DNA of 64,000 bases from Lingula anatina (lineage: Eukaryota > Brachiopoda > Lingulata > Lingulida > Lingulidae): assembly GCF_001039355.2 (NCBI RefSeq), contig NW_019775417.1, positions 194,698 through 258,697 on the forward strand, given 5' to 3'. The notes under the pieces were generated by a model. That model was not told where the DNA came from. It saw only the letters and a list, made by a program, of their open reading frames with translations, and did no database searches. The position numbers and the translations under genes were made by a program. Positions 47,701 through 58,356 of the stretch are shown here, piece after piece; position 1 is the first letter of the stretch, and the number at the start of each line of letters is the position of its first letter.

Positions 47701-49810
47701 TCCATTTTGATTTAGAAATAAAAACGTTAAAAGATGTTAACTTTGCTGTTACCTTGGATATATAGCAATAAAATCTTAAATATATTCCAAATTAAAATAT
47801 TATTATAGTATGCTAAAAAAAAATAAATCTTTCATTGATTGAGAACTGTTGTAAATGAGAAAAACGCAATGGAGGCAGTGTGTATTCCTATTAATAGATT
47901 TGGACACCTTCGCATTTGTTATTGAAACTTCTAAGTCTAAAAATAATGCAAAAATTGCGCCTTTAACGTCAACATTGCTTTCTTTTTTAAATTTTACAAC
48001 AGTGTCGACAATTTCTTATCTATGGTTACACCGTGAGGTATCATTTAATTCAATCGAGCTTACACCTTGTAGTTTAATACCCCCGTCACACTAGAAGCAG
48101 AATGAGCAAGAATGCCGTCGGAAAGACAATTCCTTGTGCATTCCTGGATATTCAAAGAGCATTCTAAAAATTCCAAGTGCATTTCAATTTTTTCCCATTC
48201 TTGTGGTCGGCCCGAATATTAAAAAACTTTCAAAGTGCATTCCAAGTGGAAAATTATTGAATGGCATTTGAATAGTATTCTAACTACACTATGACTGCAT
48301 TTTAAATATTCTCACGGCATTCTGGCAACATTCGGAACATTCTGATCACATTCGAGGGATATTCGAACTGGCACGTGACTTAAGGCCCCCGTCAAACTTA
48401 TTCGGAGCCAGCAGGAATCAAGCAGAACCAGCTGGAATGAATTAATTGAAAAATTCGTGCCATAATCGGGAGGGAATATTGCGAATGTTGTTAGAATGCA
48501 GTCCGAATGAAATTCAAATGCCATACGAGTGAGTTTTGATTGCTGGCCGAAGTATGTAAGAAGGTGCCTCGAATGATATACGAAGCGAACTCAAATGCTC
48601 CCGGTGTGGCTGCCAATGATGGTTTGAAATATAAAGAATTCAAACAGAATGCAGCTGATATACCTAAAATACTCAAAATTACTTTCTAACATGTTTAGAA
48701 TGTAACACGGTACCCAGAGTGTATAAATAACGCCACTGGAATGGTAACTGATCATAATGTTTCGAATGCTGTCGGAATGCCCTGAGAATATTTAGAATGC
48801 AGTCATAGTGCAGATAAAATTCTGTTCAAATGCCAATAGATAATTTTCCACTTGGAATGCACTTCGAAAGTTTTTGACATGAGCAAAACATTCGAGCCGG
48901 CCACAAGAATGGGTAAAAATATTTGGAATGCACTCGGAATTTTCGGAATGCTCTTCGAATATCCAGGAATGCACAAAGAATTGTATTTCCGACGCCATTC
49001 TTGATCATTCCGCCTCTAGTGTGACGGGGGTAGAAAATCCAGCCGGAATGTTTCGAATGTGCCTCGAATGAGCTGATATATTAATTTAGCCAGCAATCGA
49101 ACTACAGTAGTACGCCATTCAAAGTATATTCAAAATATTCTGACTTCCTTCTGACAGCATTATAGATATTCCTAGTTTTCCAACTACATTCGAACTGCAT
49201 TTGAGAGCTTCATGTAATACAGCCGAAAGTGCACTAATCATTCCAGGCGAATTCAAATTCAAGCGCATTCTGAGTATTCCGACGGTACTCTTACAATAAT
49301 TAAGGTCAATTTGAACTTTTTTCCAGAATGTGGTGCGAATTTTGAAAATTCTTCATTCAGGCTCATTCTGCTTGATTCCTGCTGATTCCGAATAAGTGTG
49401 ACGGGGGCTTAAGAAATACAAGAGACCTAATACATATCATATGAGCCTCAAAATGTTGATATTCTAAGCTCTCGTCTCTATGTTTATATATAGTAAAATA
49501 TGAATAATTTAAAATGTGAAGAAAATATGACTGTGGTTAGTTATGGTTTGTCAAAATTATGAAAAGAATGAAAGAAACCGTACTGCTGAGAGCCAAGACG
49601 TATCGACATGAATGGTAAGATTTAATTTAAACATATACATGTACATACGCAAATACATGTACATGGCTACTCCTATGTACTCCTACCATATTAAAAATGT
49701 TACATAAGCATTTGTTAACGATTACTGACATATCAGCTTACAATTTCCTCATCTTATTTCAACAAACATAAATTTATAATAAGAAGGCTACATAAATAAC
49801 GTATTTAGTA

Positions 49811-49851
<41 letters not shown>

Positions 49852-51122
49852 TTTAAAACCAAGCTACTGCTCAGTTACATGTATACAGACGGAAGTTTTG
49901 TGTAAGAAAAAGCAAATAACAACCCACATTTTCTACGTTAACCAGGATAATTGTCATCAAACTCTCTCTGTGCTTGCCTAGCCATAGTGGAAAACGAGCT
50001 ACGACAGACTTACACCACCTAGGTGTCAGGCGTAAATTAAGTTAAGACCGACGTAAAAACGATTCTAGTTTGGTGCAACTGGCTTTTCTTGGGCGTGGCA
50101 TTTTGCGCTCGATTTACGCCGGCGCAACTGCTACGCCTTTCTTACGACCGGTTGGTGCAAACAGGCCCAGCATCGCGTAATGAAGGGATCACGCTCTAGC
50201 GGTCGTATCAACTACGGGAATTTTTTTTATGTAATGATATTCATATGATAATTTTTAAACACCGGTTTTCAACACTTCCCTATGGGCAAAGTATTTCACC
50301 GACCATGCAAAGCAAGCAAAGGTGCACTGCTAATTTCTTCAAAACAGCATTTCTTTAAAACCATGCTTATTTGCACTGGATCATAAAGTTAAACTAAGAT
50401 CCCAAAACTCACCGTCCGTCTGAAGTCTGATCTGTTTTATCCCCGAGCTCCCCTCAGACCGTATTCTTTCCTCTACAAACAGCTGCTGCATGATAAGTTG
50501 CCTGCCCAAGGTCCCCACCGTGCTCTGTAGTTGCCCTATCACCTTCGAGGAATCGCCATCAGAGCCCGCAGCCGGCGCGTCGTTCGCAAGGGGGACGCTC
50601 GATGAAGCCTGAAGGCGCAGTAGCCTTTTTAGACGACGTTCCTGGTTTTTCCGTCCGCCCTGAGCCTCCAAAATATCTCCAGAAATCAGGAGAAATACTA
50701 CTAGGACTAATTGTGTGCTAAAGTTCTGAAAAAGAAAACGTAAGAAAAGGGATTTGATAAACAAAATCTGATTTTTATTCTGAGAGATATCCAAACTTTA
50801 AGAGAAGGAGAGTATATTCCAATACCAAAGAAGCAAACAAAAAATAGATAAATTGCGAATTTACCAACACCAGCGACTTTTAATGCTGATATAACTCACT
50901 CGTTTGTACCAATTAGGCCTACCTTCATATTTTTATCTTTTTTGTCTCCTTCACGTCTTGCTGTCAGTCCCGAATGTAAAAGGGCACGAATTCCGTCGCG
51001 GTTTTTAAACCAGTCTATTACCCAATCCCTGTGACTCGACAAATCCGGATTAATCACTGTGTCGTCACAATCGGTGCACGTGACCGTGCACGTGACCAAG
51101 GCTGAACAAGCTTGGCACACAT
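38727..51122 (-). CDS. Uncharacterised secreted or membrane-anchored protein, tandem copy 1 (12 exons)
   Basis: Exons from 5' to 3': 50923-51122, 50413-50725, 45711-45934, 45231-45381, 44680-44986, 44140-44368, 43782-43911, 43031-43186, 42567-42722, 39748-39887, 39254-39411, 38727-38871 (TAA). All phases agree. Starting at the ATG in exon 1 (50928) gives 704 residues: MK plus a hydrophobic segment NFSTQLVLVVFLLISGDILE that reads as a signal peptide, a basic stretch, and a heptad-like helix (SSKVIGQLQSTVGTLGRQL). A conserved body follows, containing NHANYDRTIGMGEF, NGVEFRTRHNDY, DYTKYFKANLCYLEGAW, AQWNYRILCHP, GYYHRWFKVAK and GVGVLDRQG. Possible N-glycosylation sites: NGT (exon 5), NIT (exon 6), NAT (exon 11). 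It ends CDCFRISK. I believe similar proteins of unknown function occur in molluscs and other marine invertebrates, but I cannot name a domain. Exon 1 is open further upstream, so the true start may be earlier. Confidence 0.85.
40098..42165. other. ~2 kb insertion in an intron of copy 1
   Basis: Copy 2 lacks this DNA: alignment leaves at GGATCGAA (40095; 59741) and rejoins in a MITE half at about 42170. Most of it is AT-rich without features. A candidate exon lies at 41289-41434 (-), listed separately. No terminal inverted repeats were found. Confidence 0.5.
41289..41434 (-). CDS. Candidate terminal exon of an unidentified small Cys-containing protein
   Basis: A strong acceptor (CGTTTTTTTTTTCAG, just above 41434) opens a frame of 48 codons ending TGA at 41289-41291. 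The peptide contains MPYKTCCGSSIILDIPGKGG and DNFTCKLWDKDGSHC, which look protein-like. Upstream exons in a matching phase were not found: the nearest donor, at about 41685 (TTTGCCAG/GTAAGG), gives a stop in this frame. Low confidence; it could be a chance ORF or a piece of a captured gene. Confidence 0.2.
42168..42303. mobile_element. Right half of the Harbinger-like MITE family
   Basis: Matches the right half of 29537-29761 (TTACAGCTTTTAG, GCCGGCTAAGCTGACAGTAA, ATAGATCGATCTAAAATCT) without a left half. Copy 2 has two related full elements at the equivalent intron position. Confidence 0.65.
45420..45610. repeat. AT-rich AAAT/ATAG microsatellite stretch in intron 3 of copy 1
   Basis: Short tandem runs of AAAT, TAGA and CAAA units. 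Copy 2 has the corresponding (AAT)n and (ATAG)n at about 62800-62875. Confidence 0.75.
48078..49411. mobile_element. Two interleaved long inverted-repeat (foldback) elements with CCCCCGTCA ends
   Basis: Four ends are visible in the order left-1 (48078, CCCCGTCACACTAGAAGC), left-2 (48384, CCCCCGTCAAACTTATTCGG), right-1 (about 49031, CTAGTGTGACGGGG) and right-2 (49411, AATAAGTGTGACGGGGGC). Left-1 pairs with right-1 over about 300 bases. Left-2 pairs with right-2 at its end. GAATGC/GCATTC words are very frequent throughout. The ends cross over instead of nesting. Confidence 0.65.
49812..49850. repeat. (CA)n microsatellite
   Basis: About twenty CA units. Confidence 0.95.
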
Positions 51123-51183
51123 CTAAAAAAAGTTAGAAATAGGAATTCTTGGAGAGAGAATTGTACACATGCGTTTTCTATTT

Positions 51184-51184
<1 letters not shown>

Positions 51185-51215
<31 letters not shown>
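51185..51215. repeat. (AAT)n microsatellite upstream of copy 1
   Basis: Nine AAT units followed by interrupted AAT-rich sequence, between exon 1 of copy 1 and the LINE fragment. Confidence 0.85.
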
Positions 51216-51217
<2 letters not shown>

Positions 51218-51524
51218 TATTAATAATAATATGTATTTATTTGCAACTTAAAAAGTTGGATTTTACAATAAAAACAAATAGTCGTGAGATGCATAATCTG
51301 AAAATATACTTGTAAGTGTTAAAATGATTCGATACACATTAAAAATTCATAAAAAAATCAGTTCTTAAAATTTGATAAAGCCCATTGGATAAAAGTTTTT
51401 GACGATCGTACAGTCCTCAATTTTGGCACAGTGTACTTATAAACCCAGCGCAAAGTGTAGGAACTTTCATTTATCTCTCGTAGCAAATGATGGATTTTGT
51501 GTCCTTCAGAGTACATGTTATGCA

Positions 51525-52250
51525 ATAATGGTTTAGATAGTTAATCTCTTCTACAAGCAAGAGTGATAAGTTTACATGTTCCAAGTGACCCATCGTAGGA
51601 CAGCTCTGGGAATATAATATTACATGCTCTAATCTGAATGGATTCAATTTTATCAATTTGTTGTTGTGTAAGACCTGGGTGCCACACCTGACATGCATAT
51701 TCTAATGTAGGTCTGATTACTGATGTATAAAAGCTTACAAGTTCATTGGTTGGAATACCCGCTCTTTTCAGAAGCTTAAGATTGTGTAGCCTTTCACTTG
51801 CTTTTTTACAAATATCACAGATGTGACCTTCCCAGCTCAAATCACTATTGATCCTAACCCCTAAGAAGACAGCAGACCCCACTCTCTCATTCCTTTGATT
51901 ATCTACTTGTAAGGGTGTAGTTTTGTCCTTTTTTGGAGAAATCAAATATGATCTCTTTGGTCTTGGTAGTATTTATTGTTAGTTTATTAGCATGGGACCA
52001 GAGAGTGAGTTCTGTTGTTGCATCAGGGAGATTGTCCTGCAGTTTGGTATTCCCGTAGCTTAGAATTGTGGTGTCATCTACATATTTGAATGTGTCACAT
52101 TTGGTGCTCAGATCGTTAATCATAATGACAAATAAAACTGGACCAAGTTTTGTGCCTTGTGGTACACCAGCATTAATGCGTTGCCAGTCTGATTTCACAC
52201 TACCTATCTTCACACTTTGTTTCCTCTCAGTTAGGAAGCTGTAAACAAAC
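51525..52250 (-). pseudogene. Fossil of a non-LTR retrotransposon reverse transcriptase (CR1/jockey-like)
   Basis: Two overlapping - strand frames separated by a frameshift near 51930. The first (5') has GVPQGTKLGPVLFVIMINDL and KYVDDTTI, the RT motif with the catalytic Asp pair, followed by LTLWSHANKLTINTTKTKE. The second has FLGVRINSDLSWEGHI, LKRAGIPTNELVSFYTSVIR and PTLEYACQVWHPGLT, which are typical of the region after the RT palm. Endonuclease and ORF1 are absent, so it is a 5'-truncated, frame-shifted copy. Confidence 0.85.
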
Positions 52251-52951
52251 AAATAAATAAATAAACGCATATCAGGTCCCACATACATGAGTGAACTTAT
52301 TCTATTCTAAATTCTATCGACTGAGTATCAAAATTTTCTCTTGGTTTTCATCTTTTCAACTGTTGTACTGATCTTTTTTTTTATTTTCATGAGTCACTGT
52401 CACAAGGGTACCGTTAAACAAAAGGGCTTCACAGAAAGTGACAGACGAAACTGTCAAGTTTAAAAATAGCATTCAAAAATAAAGTAGCTCAAGAAAACCG
52501 GTTTCATGCCGATTTTTATTTCACATTTAACTGAACCTGGTCCCAAAAGGAGGAACCATTATTTTGAACTAAAATATAACAAATAGGCCTGATATCATTT
52601 TGAAGTTTTGGAAAGAAAATCATTTAGATCATCAAGTGTGGGCCTCTCTACATATGACTCACTCGGAATTGACTTTGCTCATGTCACGCCTGGTTTAAAT
52701 ATTTTTTATGTCAACGATAAAATGGTTAGTTAAGTAAAAAAGATATATACATTTTTTCCTTTTTTAGCATCCCAAATCGTCATTATCGACGTCACGAAAT
52801 GATACAAAAATGTTCTGTTGAGTTTGTGCCCTAAAAGAGAGTACTTCTCCTATCACACGCGATTCTTTCTACAAATTAACTGTTATAGACGGCGTCAAGG
52901 TCAATTGACAAAACAAATGCTTCATTTAAATACATGTTACATGTTATCAAA

Positions 52952-53177
52952 CACCCCATTTCCATAGATTTTTAGATCGATCTATCCCTGTGGGGAGTCT
53001 CACTAGATTACTGTCAGCTTGGCCGGCTTAAGCGTCTGTCCCGCCTACTATAAGCTGTAAGGGGGTAATTAACTATGGTACCCGCTCGGCTGACTGCAAT
53101 TTAGCGTGAGCCCCCAGGGAATTAGGTCGATCCAAATCCTAATCATTAGATCGATCTAAATCTCTGGGAAAGCACCC
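52952..53177. mobile_element. ~226 bp Harbinger-like MITE, third near-complete copy
   Basis: Same orientation as 11368-11592: TAGATCGATC near each end, GTGGGGAGTCTCACTAGATT, GGCTTAAGCGTCTGTCCCGC. Flanks do not show a clear TTA duplication, unlike the other two complete copies. Confidence 0.75.
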
Positions 53178-53439
53178 AAAAATGGTTTATTTCCCTTTCG
53201 ATTATGTACATTTAACAAACCAAGAGAGAGAGAGGGAAAGAGTCCACGTGGCATGATGGGCTGCCAACACCTTTAGTTTTGGAGGCCACTGGACACTCGC
53301 CAGTTCATCAGCATATGGGCACCTTGTCAATATAGTCTGGTAGCTAAGGGAAAAAAAAAAAATTGGCAAATCGTGACACGGTGGATAAAAGCACCAAATT
53401 TTGCATGTGGGTACCTTTTGACATACTAAATCAAATTAG

Positions 53440-54349
53440 AGCCGTAGCCCACGGAAAAAATTTACCGTTTGGCCAAAAAATCCAAAATGGCCGCCAATTT
53501 GTGAAATTCTGTAGAAAAAAATATACATACCTATGTTGATTTTTATCAAATAAAGTATTTGCTCAATGTTTTCCACATCCTTATTACCCAAATTATGCAT
53601 ATATGTCTGATAACAAACGAGTGTCCTTGGACTTTCTGAAAAAGCCAAGATGGCCACCGTTTGAATAGGAATACCAGAACATGCATGTAGAGTTAAGGGT
53701 TTTCAACTTATGCCAACTATGAAGATGCTTTGCCCACTATCTAATTAATTTTGTTTCTGAGTGCCTTATTTCACAAATAATATATTTGTAGTGAGTAACT
53801 AACCTTTATTCTCAGGCATTTCGAGAAAAATCCAAGATGGTCGCCATATCAAAGGAATACTAGTGTACACATAGGGCTTCTTCTGCCACGGAGATATACA
53901 GACTTGACATTTAATATGGAATATTTTCTCCAAATTATAATGAATCAGTTTTTTCCTATTTTGCTGACTACTGATACATGAAAATAAGTATTAAAATCGT
54001 GTTTTAAAAACTTTTGATAATCTGTTCGATGTTATTGTGACATCAGTTCATTAATTGAATTTGCCAGTGAAGCAAACAAAAATACATTGCCTATTTTAAG
54101 TTATACGACAACCATTGAAAGTGATATTTTGGATCTCTATATTTTCCAAATTATCGTCTTTAAAAGAGTTACATGCCCCACAAAGGCCCCTCATCTAAGT
54201 GTCTAGTCAAAGCAATGGTCGCTGTTATGCAGGACCCCCTCTTGCTGCTACCAGAGCTTTCAAGCGGCAAGGCATTCCTTGGGATAGGTTTTGAGAGTTT
54301 AATCTGGAAGAAGATTCCAGGCAACGGTTAAAACTTGTCCAATTTTGTT

Positions 54350-54388
<39 letters not shown>

Positions 54389-57180
54389 GACATGCAGGGC
54401 GTTGGTACAGCTAGTAATGACCTACCCACATATTGTCTATGTGGTTCAAATATGGCGATTTTGATGACCAAGGTAACTGCTCATTCCCTTGGTTCTGCAA
54501 GTTATCTGCCATTAAAAGTGCTCTGTGTGAACCGGCAATCTCATCGTGCGACCTAAAATTGCTCCCCCTTTCAGATGATGGTTAAGTGGTTTCCAGAGTA
54601 TTCCTTTATTTAATCTGGTTCAGGTTTCCATTGATGACTCCCATTGGTGTTTTGGCACCAATGTGGTATCCACTCCAAATAGTGACGCTGTCAATGACCC
54701 TAGTCACTTAAAAGAAGTGGCACACGCCTTGTCGTAGGCCTCTTCAGGATATCTGTAAACTCCGTTTTGACCAGTTTAGCGGTACGGTTGAAATCTGACC
54801 TCAATAAAGAAACCAACGCGGTTTCCGTGTTCTACCCGGAAACGGTCATGGTTCCACATTCATTAGAGAAACAGACTACGTTGTTTTGCTGTTTACAATG
54901 GCTTCCTCAGAGGTCGCCTGATATCCTAACCTGCTGAAACCATTTTGGTGTTCGCTAAGAGCCTTGAAAAACACGTTTTGGTGACAATTTGCCCCTCATT
55001 CAAAACGGACTTGGTGGTTTTGGTTCAATTGCAGCAGCATATCGTGAAGGACAGTGAGGCCTGTTCCCTGGTGGTAAGATGTCGATACATTGGGCGTGGT
55101 CTCTGTGTAGGTGCATCAGTCTGGGCATAACTCTATAAAACTGTACAGAGCATTCCGTTTGACACAATAATCTGTCTTGAAATATCTGTATTTTTCTAGC
55201 CATTCTGACACAGCTTATCAATTTTATAAAACACTGCTTAACTCATTTTACGCACTGCAAAACAGACCGCTTGCATGCCAAATTTCAAATTCTTCGATTC
55301 AGTAGTTGCCGACATATGGATACTTTTTTGACAGAACCATGCTTCATCAAAGGCAAGCTTTGACCAGCCCAGAGGAGCACTAGCCAATTAAATCACTGCA
55401 TATTACACAATGCAGCAGTGCAACAGACTTGATAGTCAGTTAATTGGTAGCGACACACCTGACTTCATACTTCTCCAGTCAGATATCTTATGTGAGATCT
55501 GAGTTTTTTGAAAAAAGAACGCATTTTTACCTAGGTATACCTTTAAAACTGAAATATTCCATATTAAATGTCAAGTCTGTAATATTTTAATTAAATTAAA
55601 ATTGATAAATTAGGTTTGTTTCTGAGTATTTTCCACATCTGTTTAATCCACATAATATATATGTGAAGAGAATGTTATGAAAACAAAACAAAACAAAATG
55701 GCTGCCATTAGCCATAGAAGGTGGGGTTCAGTTAATTCTCGCAAGAGATAGGCTTCCATATCAAATGAAGCTAAATTCAGTTGTTTTTCTTTTTTTTTTT
55801 CTTATTATCATTATCCCATGGTACATATCTGTTAGGTCATTAATGTCCATATTTGATCATTTTGGGGGAATCCAAGATGGCCTTCTTTTCCCCATAGGAA
55901 AACTGGTGCATTGGATTTTTTTAGGCACTTCTAAGGCAAATGAGGGTAATCATGATGTTTTGTCAAAATACTTAAGGGTACACACTTGTCACCTACCAGA
56001 TAGATATCTCAAAGTCCAAAAAGAATGTGGGAAATACCGAGAAACAAAATTCATTTTATATTGAACCCAAGTCTCTCTGGCAGTAGTTGACTGCACTATT
56101 CCTATTGTGAATTGCAGCAATTTTGAATTTTCTCAAATACGCAAGATGCACACTTGCTACACACCAGATTCATATAGAGTAAGGTTAATAAGGATGCCAA
56201 CATGTTTCAACATCAAATGGCTTTATTTCATGTTGGAATCAATGTCTGAACTGTTCCATTCATTGACATCCGTGTGCATTTGAATGATATATTCGTTTGA
56301 CAACTGGCAGCTATCTTGGGTTTTCTCCAAATAGTACTCAAGGATACATACGCTTTCTACACACACAGAGTCTTTCATAAGGATAAATAGGATATGAAAA
56401 ACATTTAAAAACGATCTAAAGTTAACTACATTTAAATTGTACTCAGTGTATCTCTGGCATTATTTGATTATGTGTACAAATATTCTAAAGACAAAAGGCA
56501 GACATATTAAATTTTTTTCAGAATGCCCAAAGATACACACATCCTACAGACCAGGTAAACATCATAAGGGTAATAATAAGAGGAATGAAAAACATAAATT
56601 AATTTTAAAACAAACCCATGGTAATGTATTTGTATAATGAACCATATGCCTCTCTAGCAGCAATTGAAACCCACCCATTAGTATTCCTATGTCAAATTGC
56701 ACCTATCTTGGATTTTCTCAGAATATCCAAGGATGCACACTATTTACCCACCATATATATATATATCATAGGACTGATAAGGATGGGAAAAACTTGATAA
56801 GCAAACACAATTTCATCCTGGTAGTAGATGAAAAGCCATGGATGTGCAGTTGTAATTCCAGGAGTATTCCTATGGCCACTGACGGCCATCTTGGATTTTC
56901 TCAAAATGATCAAATATGCACATTTATTATCTGCTAGATATGTATCACAGTGTAATAATAATGTGTAAAACACTGAAAAAATAAACTGAATTTGATAGTG
57001 AATTATGTTTTTCCTAGCTGACATTAGTTCCAACCCTTTGTATTCCTATGACATGTGGCGGCCATCTTAGATTTTCTCAAAATGCCCAAGAACACTTCGT
57101 AGTCACTCACCACAAAAATATTATGTGGGTAACAAAAATCTGAGAAACAGACTTAATTTGATAGTGGACAACGCTACGCA
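53440..57180. repeat. Diverged ~180 bp tandem repeats in two orientations between the gene copies
   Basis: AATCCAAGATGGC/TCGCC with a nearby GGAATAC recurs at about 53480, 53645, 53830 and 55865. The reverse version GGCCATCTTGGATTTTCTC preceded by ATTCCTATG recurs at about 56110, 56320, 56700, 56880 and 57060, spaced roughly 175-200 bases. The 54200-55450 part lacks the motif and has a poly-T run (54352-54385) and no recognisable gene. ORFs in this stretch are repeat products. Confidence 0.6.
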
Positions 57181-58057
57181 CTCGTGTATGCCACATTTAA
57201 ATAAAATCATCAAATCACAAATCACAGGAAATAAAAATTTATTCATATCTCATAGAAGATGTCAGTCCGGCGAGTTGTAAATCACAAATCACCGGGTATA
57301 ATTTTCTTTGCTGAAGGACGAGGTTAAGTAAAGTCGCATTTACGAGTCACAGGAGGGGGTGCATCTTGGGTCAAGATAAAAAATATGAACGTTTCACTCA
57401 TCTTGGGAAATAAAAAGTGGCTTTCACGGGTAGCAAAAATACCCAATGGGGCCCTCTTTTAGACCACGGTGGAAGTGAAGAACAAAAGACTCAGACGTGG
57501 TGTAACGTGCTAATTATAACCACACGTGCTACGCACTCGTGTATGCCACATAACCCTCGCTGACTCGGGGTCTATCTATTACTTAAAGCCGAGCGGGAAA
57601 CCATAGCAACATGTTTTATTCAAAGGGTTTCAAAGCCTTCTTTTGAGCACCACATTATATAAACAACAGTAAAAACAGTTTGTAAGAGCTGGATTTACTC
57701 AAACCGGTTGACTAACGTGCAATGACTGACAATGGATGCAACAAAATCTTAATTAAACTACAAATAAAACATCATCCCACACTTGTTCTTGCCAACTCCC
57801 TTTCCAATCTACCCCCATAAAAGATGAATAGAAAAATAAAATAAAATCATCACATGATCTTCTATTACAAATAAAACTGTGAGATATACAATTGATGTCT
57901 GATTTATTCATGAACTGTTTCTATGTTGCAGATTGTCTGACAACCTTCAGGAACTAGCCGGTGTCTGTACGCATGCGCATTTATTAGCCTGCCGTAGGGA
58001 TTAGCTCCACTGAGTGTCCGTCCCAGCAACCGCCTCTTTGGTTGTCACACCTAACAC

Positions 58058-58102
<45 letters not shown>

Positions 58103-58356
58103 CTCGGCTATAGGCGTCGTCGAGAAGATATACCAGAAACTATAACATCGTCATTGTTAACTATAACACATTTACCCTGATGTTCTTTTCAATAAGTTCA
58201 TTCTCTTTTGTGGACATTTAATATCAAAACACAGCTGCATCAAACTACTAGTTTAAACTTATTTCTACTAGAAGATGAGTAAAATTCGATCACACGTAGG
58301 CTACGCTCCCAGTGAAAAAAAAACGTTAAGTGAGTAATTTATAAAGCTCACTTTAC

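Larger units (their letters stand above)
47425..50168. mobile_element. 2.7 kb transposon-like element with GGGCCTG...GCACCAAC ends
   Basis: The left end is GGGCCTGGATGCACCAACAG, then GGCGTAA. The reverse complement of the right end is GGGCCTGTTTGCACCAACCG, then GTCGTAA. Both subterminal regions are rich in ACGCC/CGTAA motifs. It lies in intron 2 of copy 1. No transposase was recognised inside. A second palindromic element (48078-49411) and a (CA)n tract (49812-49850) lie within. Target duplication was not clear. Confidence 0.55.

Noticed and set aside
54945-55221. Short ORFs at 54.9-55.2 kb (both strands)
   Set aside because: No recognisable motif, no splice context, and embedded in a repeat-rich spacer. 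Possibly decayed mobile-element sequence, but this cannot be supported.
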